From: an uncultured Planctomycetota bacterium
GTDB taxonomy: Bacteria > Planctomycetota > Phycisphaerae > SM23-33
Assembly (NCBI GenBank): GCA_903892515.1
Contig: CAITIS010000056.1
Span: 1 to 56,415 of the forward strand
Direction of reading: 5' to 3'
DNA: 56,415 nucleotides
Under the pieces are notes generated by a model. It was not told where the DNA came from. It ran no database searches and saw only the letters and a list, made by a program, of their open reading frames with translations. The position numbers and the translations under genes were made by a program. Below, piece by piece: positions 49,273 through 56,415 of this stretch. Within the stretch, counting starts at the first letter, position 1. Each line of letters opens with the position of its first letter.

Positions 49273-49391
49273 TGTTGCGGTTCAATCGACACCTTCTCGC
49301 GCGGTTCACGCCCGAGGGCGGGCGTGCCACGGTCATCAAGCCAGTTCTCGGCTCTAATGCTTCAGGCTTTCAGCGGCCATGCGCCTTGCGA

Positions 49392-52300
49392 CTACAGCGT
49401 GTCCTTGATCAGATCGATATCCCAGCCCATCTTCGCTGTGGATATGACGCCGATTCGGCTTGGGCTGAGCCCGTGGCCAAATCGCGCCGCCCGTGGCCGG
49501 ACCACGTCGAGCGAGGCCTGGCTGCTTGGAGCGGCGGCCGGGGCAACGGGGCCGACAACGGTTGAGAGCGCTGCCGCCAATGGCGCCATCAACGGCGCCG
49601 GGGCCGACAGTGCGACGACCTTGTTGAAATTGGTCTCCAGGACAATGTAATCCTGGAAATTGACCCTGCCATCATTGTTGAAATCGGCCACCGACCAACC
49701 CGTGGTCGACGTGCCGAAATTCAGTTCCAGCGTGATGTAGTCCTGGAACGTGACCTTGCCGTCGGCGTCGGCGTCGCCGGCCCAGAGCATCGTCAACTTG
49801 CCGGCGCTGGAGGTGACGACGTGCCCTTGGCCGTCATTGACCTGCACGCGTAAGTTGTTGGAAACGCCGGGGGCAATACCCAGTGTTTGCAACTGGGCCG
49901 CGGTGAGAGTGGGGCGAACGCCGGTGGCGTCGGTGTAGTTGCCATCGCCATTGACGTCCCAGGCGTAGGTGAGCGGGTCGCTGTCAGGATCCGAGGACGC
50001 CGAGGCGTTGAGTGTTACGGGATAGTTCTGTTCCACAACATACGGACCGCCGACTGAGGCCGTGGGAGCGCTGTTGCCCGAGAACGCGGTGATCAGCGTG
50101 GCGATCTGGCTGCGGGCGGCGCTGTAATTGGCAGCCGTCCAATCCGTGGACTTGGTTGTATAGGTGCTGTCCCAGCCGCCGTACGTGTCGGTGGCAAGGC
50201 CCCAATAATACGAGGCTGAGCCGTTAATGGAAGCCGACAGCGTATTGAGGTAAGTCGTGGCGTTGGTCGCCGCCGGCGTGCCCGGGTGGGCGGCGATGAG
50301 GTTCTGCAGGGTCACCAGGTAGCGGTAATCCTTGATGCCCTCGCGGATGCCTTCCAATTCCACGGACGAGTTTATCGTGGGCCAGTTGGTGCTGGCCGGC
50401 GTGGCCAGGCTGCCCCATTCGCCCGAGTGGCCGTCGAACGGATTGTACGGGTCGGCCCAGTTGTTGTTCCACTGGTCGAAGTTCACGCCCGTGCCGCCGT
50501 ACGCCCACATCATAAAGCCGCCCATGAAGCGGTAAATGCCGGCATTCTCCTGGTCGTTGGACCAATCCTTCGGATCGCAGGACATGATGCAACTGCCGTA
50601 CGTCGACTTTACGGATTGCACATTTGCCTTCGTTATGTACTGCTGTGTGCCCATCTGAACCGTGGTGGCAAAGTGCCGGCTCGAGGAATTCGCTATGGGC
50701 GTCTTGGTGATGATGTTGGTGATGTACGACGGCAGCGCGATCGTCCCGGCCTTGTTGAGTTCATTGTGGCCCGAATCGTACACTAGGTTGAGCCCGTAGT
50801 TCTTCATCAGCGTGAACTCGGACTGAACTCGGCCATACAGGGCAGTAGTCAGCATGTCCGAAAACGTCTGCTGCGTGGCCGAACTCATGTTCCTCGAGGC
50901 GCTGAGGTAATCGGCGTCGGGCATCGTTGTCCACTCCTGGCCCATCGACCAGATCGTGCTGTACTCAATATTGGACGGAACCGCATCCAGGACGAACGGC
51001 TGAACGGTCAGGCTTAACTGCACCTGGTGAGGGGCAATGCCATCGGCCGAAATCGTGGCCGTGGTGGTGTACGTGCCGGGCGCGGCGTTGGATGGCACGT
51101 TAACGTTGAGCCAATACCGCTCGCTCATATCGGCGGCCAGGTTGGTGCTGGTGCGATCCACCAGGTACCAGGGCATGACCATGTACGTCCAGTCGCCGTG
51201 GACATTCTGGCCGGACATCCGCTCGATGTACTGGACGAACTTCAGGCTCACGTTGGCCGGGGCGATCGTGGCCCCGCCCGGGCCGGTGAGGGTGCCCAGG
51301 CTGACCTGGATGTTCTGCATGGCGTTCGTGGCGTGCAGGTTCAGGGCCATGGACGTAATGGTGCCTTGCGGGCCGGCGGCCGAGACGGCGCTGGTGATGT
51401 CCGAAACGTTGGGCACGGTGTCAGCGTAAACGTCATCGGCGGTGTCGCGGTTGAACGTGATCAGCCCATCGGGGTTCTGCGGCGAGGCCTTGAGTGCGGC
51501 CTCGCGGGTGGCGGCGGCCGATGGGTTCAGGAACTCATCATGCACGCCGGGCAAGGCCCTTGCCGTCTCCACGGTCAGATTGGCCGCCTTGTATTCCTGA
51601 TTATTGTAGCGAAAGGCCAGGTCGTGCCAGAACGTGGCCAGTTCCGGCTCGATCACGTCGGCCTTGTTCACCGGGTAAATGATGAGGAAGTCGAGATTGG
51701 CGCGGTTCACCGGATTGGTCAGGAATTGCAGGCTCAACTGCCCGCCGGTGACGTTGACGTCGCACTCGTAGGGCTTGAAGCGGTTGCCCATGTAGGCGCT
51801 GAAGTAGTCCATGCCGGGCATGTAGTCCGTCTGGTCGTTGCCGTAGAACCACTTGGCCCGGTCGGCGATGTTAGTCGTGGCGCCCGAGCGGATGGGAATG
51901 GTCTGGCCGTTGGCCAGGACGCTCAGGTCATAATCGAGGGGATTGTTCGTCCCGTCCGACATGAAGATGTTGCCCTCGACCCACTGGATGCGATACGCCC
52001 CGTTGGGCAGATCCACCAGCAGCGGGCTGGATATATCCGAAATGTAGTTGCGCAGCACCGGGTCGTGAGGCTGCCGGCCGGAGGAGTTCGATGACTGCAT
52101 CACGCCCTGGGTATACGTGAACTCATACGTGCTGGGCGTCTGCCAGCCCCAGCCCTTGGCGGCGGTGTAGGGCGTGGTTGCGCCCAATTGATTGAAGTAA
52201 GGACGATTGTAGTCGGTGGGCATCGGGGTGGACCAGTTGGCGTCGGTCCCGGCGTCGAACATCTTGCCGTACTGGATCAGGTCCTGGCCCATGCCCGGGC

Positions 52301-52934
52301 CGGTCCAATGCACGTTGTCCAGGTACAGCACGGTGGTGCCGCTGTCGGCCACCCACATCAGGCTGTTTTGCATCACGCGGTCGCCTCGGTAAACGTAGTT
52401 GATCATATCCTGGCAGGAGATCGAGATATGATTGGCGCCCGGCTGGAGGACGTAGGTGTAGATCTTGCCCAGGTTGGGCGTGGTCCAGATGTCCTTGCCC
52501 GCGTAAAAGCTGAAATTCACGACGTGGCTTTGGGGGTTGTAGATGTCCATGTCGAGCGTGTTGTTCCACAGCACTTCGCTCGCCCAGGCCGACGCGCCGT
52601 CAGAGGCGGTGTCGCCCCAGCCGGTGCCGCCCTTGATGTAGGCTGCATTGCTTCCGCTGCCGCCTGAGAAGGTCATCTGCAACGAGTGGGTGCCATTGGT
52701 CGAGTACAGTGCGCTCTGGGCGGTTGTGACGCCGGCGAAGGTCCAGTTGGCGGTGGTGCTGGACATGTTCTCGAAAGAGTCGATCATGACTATCGCGGGC
52801 GTGATCGGGCCGCCGGGAGTGACGGTCCCATCCAGGAAGCGGTTGACATTGGAAAACAGGGTCACGCCGGCGGAAAGCATCAGCCGACCTTCCAGCGCCT
52901 CAAACTCAAAGCGTGCTTCACGACGACGTACCAT
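49392..52934 (-). CDS. LEPR-XLL DUF4091-type secreted protein with PKD and dockerin-like modules
   Basis: 1,180-residue exported protein. LEPR-XLL is FEALEGRLMLSAG (about residues 10-22). A carbohydrate-binding-like N-terminal region follows, then a DUF4091-type barrel (RMSGQNVHGDW, DPYNPFDGHSGEWG, LEGIREGIKDYRYL, about 530-945), a PKD domain (about 955-1040), a double dockerin-like module (about 1050-1105: DADADGKVTFQDY, DFNNDGRVNFQDY) and a Pro/Ala-rich tail. The frame opens 39 codons earlier, but AGGAGG is 8 bases before the ATG used. It is the paralogue of 53252-56125 and divergent from it. Likely a surface glycosidase-like protein. Confidence 0.88.
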   Translation of the reverse strand: MVRRREARFEFEALEGRLMLSAGVTLFSNVNRFLDGTVTPGGPITPAIVMIDSFENMSSTTANWTFAGVTTAQSALYSTNGTHSLQMTFSGGSGSNAAYIKGGTGWGDTASDGASAWASEVLWNNTLDMDIYNPQSHVVNFSFYAGKDIWTTPNLGKIYTYVLQPGANHISISCQDMINYVYRGDRVMQNSLMWVADSGTTVLYLDNVHWTGPGMGQDLIQYGKMFDAGTDANWSTPMPTDYNRPYFNQLGATTPYTAAKGWGWQTPSTYEFTYTQGVMQSSNSSGRQPHDPVLRNYISDISSPLLVDLPNGAYRIQWVEGNIFMSDGTNNPLDYDLSVLANGQTIPIRSGATTNIADRAKWFYGNDQTDYMPGMDYFSAYMGNRFKPYECDVNVTGGQLSLQFLTNPVNRANLDFLIIYPVNKADVIEPELATFWHDLAFRYNNQEYKAANLTVETARALPGVHDEFLNPSAAATREAALKASPQNPDGLITFNRDTADDVYADTVPNVSDITSAVSAAGPQGTITSMALNLHATNAMQNIQVSLGTLTGPGGATIAPANVSLKFVQYIERMSGQNVHGDWTYMVMPWYLVDRTSTNLAADMSERYWLNVNVPSNAAPGTYTTTATISADGIAPHQVQLSLTVQPFVLDAVPSNIEYSTIWSMGQEWTTMPDADYLSASRNMSSATQQTFSDMLTTALYGRVQSEFTLMKNYGLNLVYDSGHNELNKAGTIALPSYITNIITKTPIANSSSRHFATTVQMGTQQYITKANVQSVKSTYGSCIMSCDPKDWSNDQENAGIYRFMGGFMMWAYGGTGVNFDQWNNNWADPYNPFDGHSGEWGSLATPASTNWPTINSSVELEGIREGIKDYRYLVTLQNLIAAHPGTPAATNATTYLNTLSASINGSASYYWGLATDTYGGWDSTYTTKSTDWTAANYSAARSQIATLITAFSGNSAPTASVGGPYVVEQNYPVTLNASASSDPDSDPLTYAWDVNGDGNYTDATGVRPTLTAAQLQTLGIAPGVSNNLRVQVNDGQGHVVTSSAGKLTMLWAGDADADGKVTFQDYITLELNFGTSTTGWSVADFNNDGRVNFQDYIVLETNFNKVVALSAPAPLMAPLAAALSTVVGPVAPAAAPSSQASLDVVRPRAARFGHGLSPSRIGVISTAKMGWDIDLIKDTL

Positions 52935-53251
52935 CACGCAGCCTCCTGGTGGCCTGTTGAAAGGCCGAAAGGGATCTGTTGTTTGCTCCAACGTGTGTCC
53001 ATTATAAGGCGATCCTTCGCGGGCGGCAATGCAGCTATTCGCGCAAATCACTATCGCAAATGCGTAGTGCCCATGGCTGTTGTGCCTGGGACGCTCGGAA
53101 TCCGCTTGTCCAAGGGGCGAATCCCGTTAGAATCGCCCATGTCGCCGACGCGGTTGTCGGCGAGCACTCCAGATCACAGCCAGAGGAGTAGCGGCGGGGG
53201 AGCGACTTGGCAGCGCACCTGCGCCGGAGCATTTGAATGAGGACTGAACCC

Positions 53252-56125
53252 ATGTGGCATTTCCTGATTGTCGGAGCGGTGGTGGTCGTGATGGGCGTGA
53301 GCGCGACGTACGGCCAGGAGCGTGCACTGCTTGACCGCGGCAATCGTTTCCTCGACAAGGCCTACCCCAAAGCGGAACTGACGCCGGGGATGGCCCCGGC
53401 CGACTCATTCGAAGACTGGCAGGCGACGCAGAAGGACTGGAAGTTCGATGGCACGACGGCCGAGGTCTCAGTCGAGCACGCGACCGACGGCAAGCAGTGC
53501 CTCAAGGTCGTCTTCCCAGACGCCAAGGCGGCGCTGCGATACCGCCGAGGCACCTCCGGCTGGGGCAACACGACGACCGGAGACGTGGAAGTGCCGGGCC
53601 TGTTCGCCCTGCACTATGACGAGCTGCGCCTGGAGGTGTTCAACCCGGGCGATGCGGTGAAGTTGGTCGTGACGGCCGGTCCCGATGCCCGGATCGAGCT
53701 GGACCTGAAATCCGGCGCCAATTCGCTGGTCATTCCGACGGCGGAACTGCGGAAGGAAGTCTATCGAGTTTCGACCATTCCCGAAAACCTGGCGTTTGCG
53801 CTGGCGGGCATCTCCGAGCCACGGACGCTGTTCCTGGACAACATGCGCTGGACCGGCGCTGGCCTAGGCGAGAACCTCATCCAGTACGCCAAGTGCCTCC
53901 AGTTCAGCGAGCCCTACTGCGTCCGGCCATTCTTTCAGTCGATCCAGCCCACCACCGAGTACACCAAGGAGCGCGGGTACGGATGGGAGAAGCCCACCAC
54001 GGTCCCGCCGCAGCAGTTCCACCCAGTCACCGCGAGCCATCTGACGGCCCGCCGGCCTGACGACCAACTGACATGGTGCTTCCTCACCAGCACGCAGTCG
54101 GCGCTGCTGGTGGACCTGCCAGCGGGCAAGTACCGCTTGCATCTGGTGGAGCACGGGATCGGCTTTTACGAGCAGCGGCCTTGCATGTATAACCTGTCGG
54201 TGAAGGTCAACGATGGCCCGCCGCAGGTGCTGCGCCGCGGCGCGGCAAGCTATGCCGAGGTGATCCAGTTCGAGTACGGGCTGGACCAGACCGACTGGCA
54301 AAGGGGCGACGATTTGTGGAGCAAGTACCGCGGCCACCTGCTTCGCCCGCTGGAACTGGACTTCGAGAGCAAGGGCGGTCCCTGCAAGCTCGACATCTAC
54401 ACCACGCCGCGTGGGCATGAGAACCTGAGCTTCCTGATCGTCTATCCGGTGGACAAGGCCGACGCCATCGAGCCGGAACTGGCGGCCCTTTGGCAGGATT
54501 TGCGGCTGCGTTTCCTGGCGGCCTTCGCACCCGTCACGCGCCGCATGGCTGAGAAGATGAACCTCCCCGGGCTGCACGAGGAGCTGCTCAACCCCGACGC
54601 GCGAAAGACGCGCCTGGCCGATTTGGCGCCGACCGATGCCCAGCAGCAGCAAGGCGGCATTGTGTATGCCCGGCCTGGCGTCCAGGAGGTGTATCCCGAC
54701 ACGGTCCCGAGCCCAGGTGAATGCGGGCTGGAGTTCCAAGCCATTGCCCCGCCGGGGGAAATCGGTTCCTACGCGGTCAGTCTATATGCGCTCAAGGACG
54801 TGAAGGACGTGCATCTGGAGGTCGGCGATTTCATCGGGCCCAAGGATGCGCGGATCGCCAGTAAGAACGCGGACGTCCGCGTTGTGAACTGTATTCCCAG
54901 GATGAGCGGCCAGCAGCTGCACGGCGATTGGCGCTATGTCGTCATGCCCTGGCACCTGGTCAAGCGTCCGGCCGTGGACCTGGCCAGCGATACTTCGCGC
55001 CGCTGGTGGGTGAACGTGGCGGTGCCTGCGGACACGCCCGCCGGGACGTATGTCGCCACGGCTACTCTGGAAGGCAACGGCCTGCCGCGACGGGAATTGA
55101 AGCTCGCGCTGGAGGTGCCGTCGTTTAAGCTGGACCCGACGCCCAGGGACATTGAGCAGGGCATGGTGGTTGCGCCGCGGCACTGGGGCGAACTGGCGGA
55201 CTGGCGTGCGATGTTCTTCATCCGCACTTGGGTCGTCTTTAGCCACATGGACGCTCTGGACAGGCCCGAGAACGCCAAGTGGAAGGCCATCTTTGAGCCC
55301 GCCCGGAAGGCGATGGAAGGCCGGGTGCCGGCGGAGTTGGCGATGATGAAGCAGGCCGGGCTGAACTGCGTCTATCTGGGTTCGGACCCGCAGGGCGCCT
55401 CTTCGCCCGAGACGAAACCGTCGGCCGAGGGCATGGAAATCTGGCCCTACAGCCTCCAGAGCGACCACGCCGCCTTCTTGAACTCGGTGGGGGCCAGGAA
55501 GGCCATCTTCGGCGGGCCGCGCTTCCTGGAGAAGGAGACGGAAAAGCAGGTCCAGGCCTTCGCCCAGGACAAGAGCGTGCCGGTGGTGCTGTCCATGAAC
55601 AACGATCTGTTCTTCTGGAGCGACGTGCAGCAGGAAGCGGGCATCTACCGGTTCCAGGCAGGGTTCTTCCTGTGGCGGCTTGGGGCCAAGGGCGGAATTT
55701 ACGGCCCGTGGTCTCTGGCGTGGCGCGACCCGTACAACCCGTGCGACGGGCACGTGGGCGAATGGGGAGATTTCTGCACGCCCGCGTCCTCGGCCCAGCA
55801 GCCGGCGTTCAACTCCACGCTCATCCTGGAGGGGCTTCGCGAAGGCATCACCGACTACCGCTACGTGGCCATGCTCGAACGCTTGATCAAGGAGAAGCCC
55901 GGCACGCCGGCCGCTCAGGAGGGCCAGGCGCACCTGCAAAAGCTGCGCGACCAGATTCAGCCCGAGGCCAGCCACTACTTCCAAGGCGTCGGCCTGAACA
56001 AGGCGGGCGGGTGGGACAACACCTGGACCCAGAAGGACACCGCCTGGAAGGGCCAAGACTACGACCAGCAGCGGAGAGAGCTGGTCAGGCGAATCTCCGC
56101 GCTGGTGCAGGAAGGCGGCAAGTAG
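53252..56125 (+). CDS. DUF4091-type secreted protein, paralogue without sorting modules
   Basis: 957-residue protein with a normal signal peptide (MWHFLIVGAVVVVMG, cleavage near residue 22). Its body aligns with residues about 25-945 of the divergent gene: DNMRWTGAGLGENLIQY, RMSGQQLHGDWRYVVMPW, DPYNPCDGHVGEWG and LEGLREGITDYRYV. It lacks LEPR-XLL, PKD and dockerin modules, so it is probably soluble or periplasmic where its paralogue is surface-bound. GAGG lies 9 bases before the ATG; an in-frame ATG 5 codons earlier is less likely. A likely glycoside hydrolase-like role is inference. Confidence 0.87.
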   Translation: MWHFLIVGAVVVVMGVSATYGQERALLDRGNRFLDKAYPKAELTPGMAPADSFEDWQATQKDWKFDGTTAEVSVEHATDGKQCLKVVFPDAKAALRYRRGTSGWGNTTTGDVEVPGLFALHYDELRLEVFNPGDAVKLVVTAGPDARIELDLKSGANSLVIPTAELRKEVYRVSTIPENLAFALAGISEPRTLFLDNMRWTGAGLGENLIQYAKCLQFSEPYCVRPFFQSIQPTTEYTKERGYGWEKPTTVPPQQFHPVTASHLTARRPDDQLTWCFLTSTQSALLVDLPAGKYRLHLVEHGIGFYEQRPCMYNLSVKVNDGPPQVLRRGAASYAEVIQFEYGLDQTDWQRGDDLWSKYRGHLLRPLELDFESKGGPCKLDIYTTPRGHENLSFLIVYPVDKADAIEPELAALWQDLRLRFLAAFAPVTRRMAEKMNLPGLHEELLNPDARKTRLADLAPTDAQQQQGGIVYARPGVQEVYPDTVPSPGECGLEFQAIAPPGEIGSYAVSLYALKDVKDVHLEVGDFIGPKDARIASKNADVRVVNCIPRMSGQQLHGDWRYVVMPWHLVKRPAVDLASDTSRRWWVNVAVPADTPAGTYVATATLEGNGLPRRELKLALEVPSFKLDPTPRDIEQGMVVAPRHWGELADWRAMFFIRTWVVFSHMDALDRPENAKWKAIFEPARKAMEGRVPAELAMMKQAGLNCVYLGSDPQGASSPETKPSAEGMEIWPYSLQSDHAAFLNSVGARKAIFGGPRFLEKETEKQVQAFAQDKSVPVVLSMNNDLFFWSDVQQEAGIYRFQAGFFLWRLGAKGGIYGPWSLAWRDPYNPCDGHVGEWGDFCTPASSAQQPAFNSTLILEGLREGITDYRYVAMLERLIKEKPGTPAAQEGQAHLQKLRDQIQPEASHYFQGVGLNKAGGWDNTWTQKDTAWKGQDYDQQRRELVRRISALVQEGGK

Positions 56126-56260
56126 AACCGGTTCTATAACCGTTTTGCCCCGTGGCACAGCCGCCGCGTCCTTCGCCCCGCCGGGGCGAGAAGAAGAAAC
56201 CCACCGTATCCACGGGTGGCGCGTCGGCGGCGTTGCCGCCGCTGCTCCACCCGTGGATAC
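56125..56260. repeat. Palindrome cluster downstream of the second DUF4091-type gene
   Basis: GAACCGGTTCTATAACCG and GTGGCACAGCCGCC (56125-56165) repeat the order seen at 49216-49271. A 14-base inverted repeat GTATCCACGGGTGG (56206-56219) / CCACCCGTGGATAC (56247-56260) follows, with an inner GCGGCGTTGCCGC hairpin. Confidence 0.8.
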
Positions 56261-56283
56261 ATCCCTCGGCCCCACGTACGTGT

Positions 56284-56415
56284 TTAGCGACCTATCTTCG
56301 CCAAGGCGGCGTGGTTGGCGAGGAAGCTGACGAAGTCGCGGCCGGATTGGCGGCAGGTTTCGCCCAGGCTGGCGAGGATTTCCCAACTCCGGCGGCCGCG
56401 GTCGGTCTTGTTGCC
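56284..56415 (-). mobile_element. IS66-type transposase, C-terminal end (partial)
   Basis: 43 codons and a TAA stop are open to the right edge. They read GNKTDRGRRSWEILASLGET then CRQSGRDF, close to the C-terminus of IS66-family transposases. The gene and any terminal inverted repeat lie outside the window, so whether it is intact cannot be said. Confidence 0.65.

Noticed and set aside
54782..56386. Minus-strand open frame of 534 codons
   Set aside because: It is antisense to the DUF4091-type gene and crosses the palindrome cluster at 56125-56260.
1..56415. tRNA or rRNA genes
   Set aside because: No GTTCGANTC-type T-arm with cloverleaf context and no rRNA motif was noticed on reading; a covariance-model scan would be the decisive check.

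Overview
This is a GC-rich bacterial window, most likely from a planctomycete of the Phycisphaerae type. The lineage call is inference. It rests on two LEPR-XLL N-termini (16866-19181 and 49392-52934), two PEP-CTERM proteins, double dockerin-like repeats, an FTLIELLVV prepilin with a C-terminal DGH motif, paired LacI/AraC (XylR-type) regulators, and large secreted DUF4091-like and GH63-like proteins. There are no rRNA, tRNA or CRISPR features. The only clear transposase is the end of an IS66-type gene at the right edge.

Left part (1-16.4 kb, all minus strand). Two operons read leftwards. The first (promoter 7141-7169) encodes a DUF134/zinc-ribbon regulator, a NifX-like protein, an Mrp/ApbC ATPase, a methyltransferase, and an RND efflux adaptor and pump (pump cut by the edge). 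The second starts at a strong promoter/operator at 16326-16357. It reads arsR, a DGC protein, a mini-thioredoxin, a membrane-anchored thioredoxin with a Cys-rich tail, a SurA-like/thioredoxin fusion, CcdA, an ArsP/DUF318 permease, and a MacA-MacB-like tripartite ABC exporter. I read it as a thiol-redox-coupled metal or metalloid export system. Pieces of a second permease lie downstream of it.

Middle (16.8-30.3 kb). Secreted beta-helix and PEP-CTERM proteins lie near two tandem XylR-type regulators and an orphan HicB. A large GH63-like glycosidase follows, then about 1.1 kb of dense repeats that end in the 3' remnant of a DNA methyltransferase, then recA with a good promoter.

Right part (30.5-56.4 kb). 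This holds housekeeping and accessory genes: lipoprotein peroxiredoxin, zinc-ribbon proteins, two amidohydrolases, a STAS protein, prepilin, nucleoside hydrolase, ilvBN, FCY1-like cytosine deaminase, ispE, lipoproteins, a B12-type radical SAM enzyme and mutM. A divergent pair of paralogous DUF4091-like proteins closes the region. Upstream of ilvB there is a textbook promoter and a 30-codon valine-rich leader peptide, followed by RNA that can pair in alternative ways. This looks like an ilvB attenuator.

The most unusual feature runs through the whole window: many short palindromic repeats with constant outer arms and co-varying inner stems. They occur between genes and also in frame inside at least five genes (RND pump, its adaptor, GH63-like enzyme, amidohydrolase, ispE). 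Several well-formed promoters also place the predicted transcription start at or within a few bases of the start codon, which suggests leaderless mRNAs.
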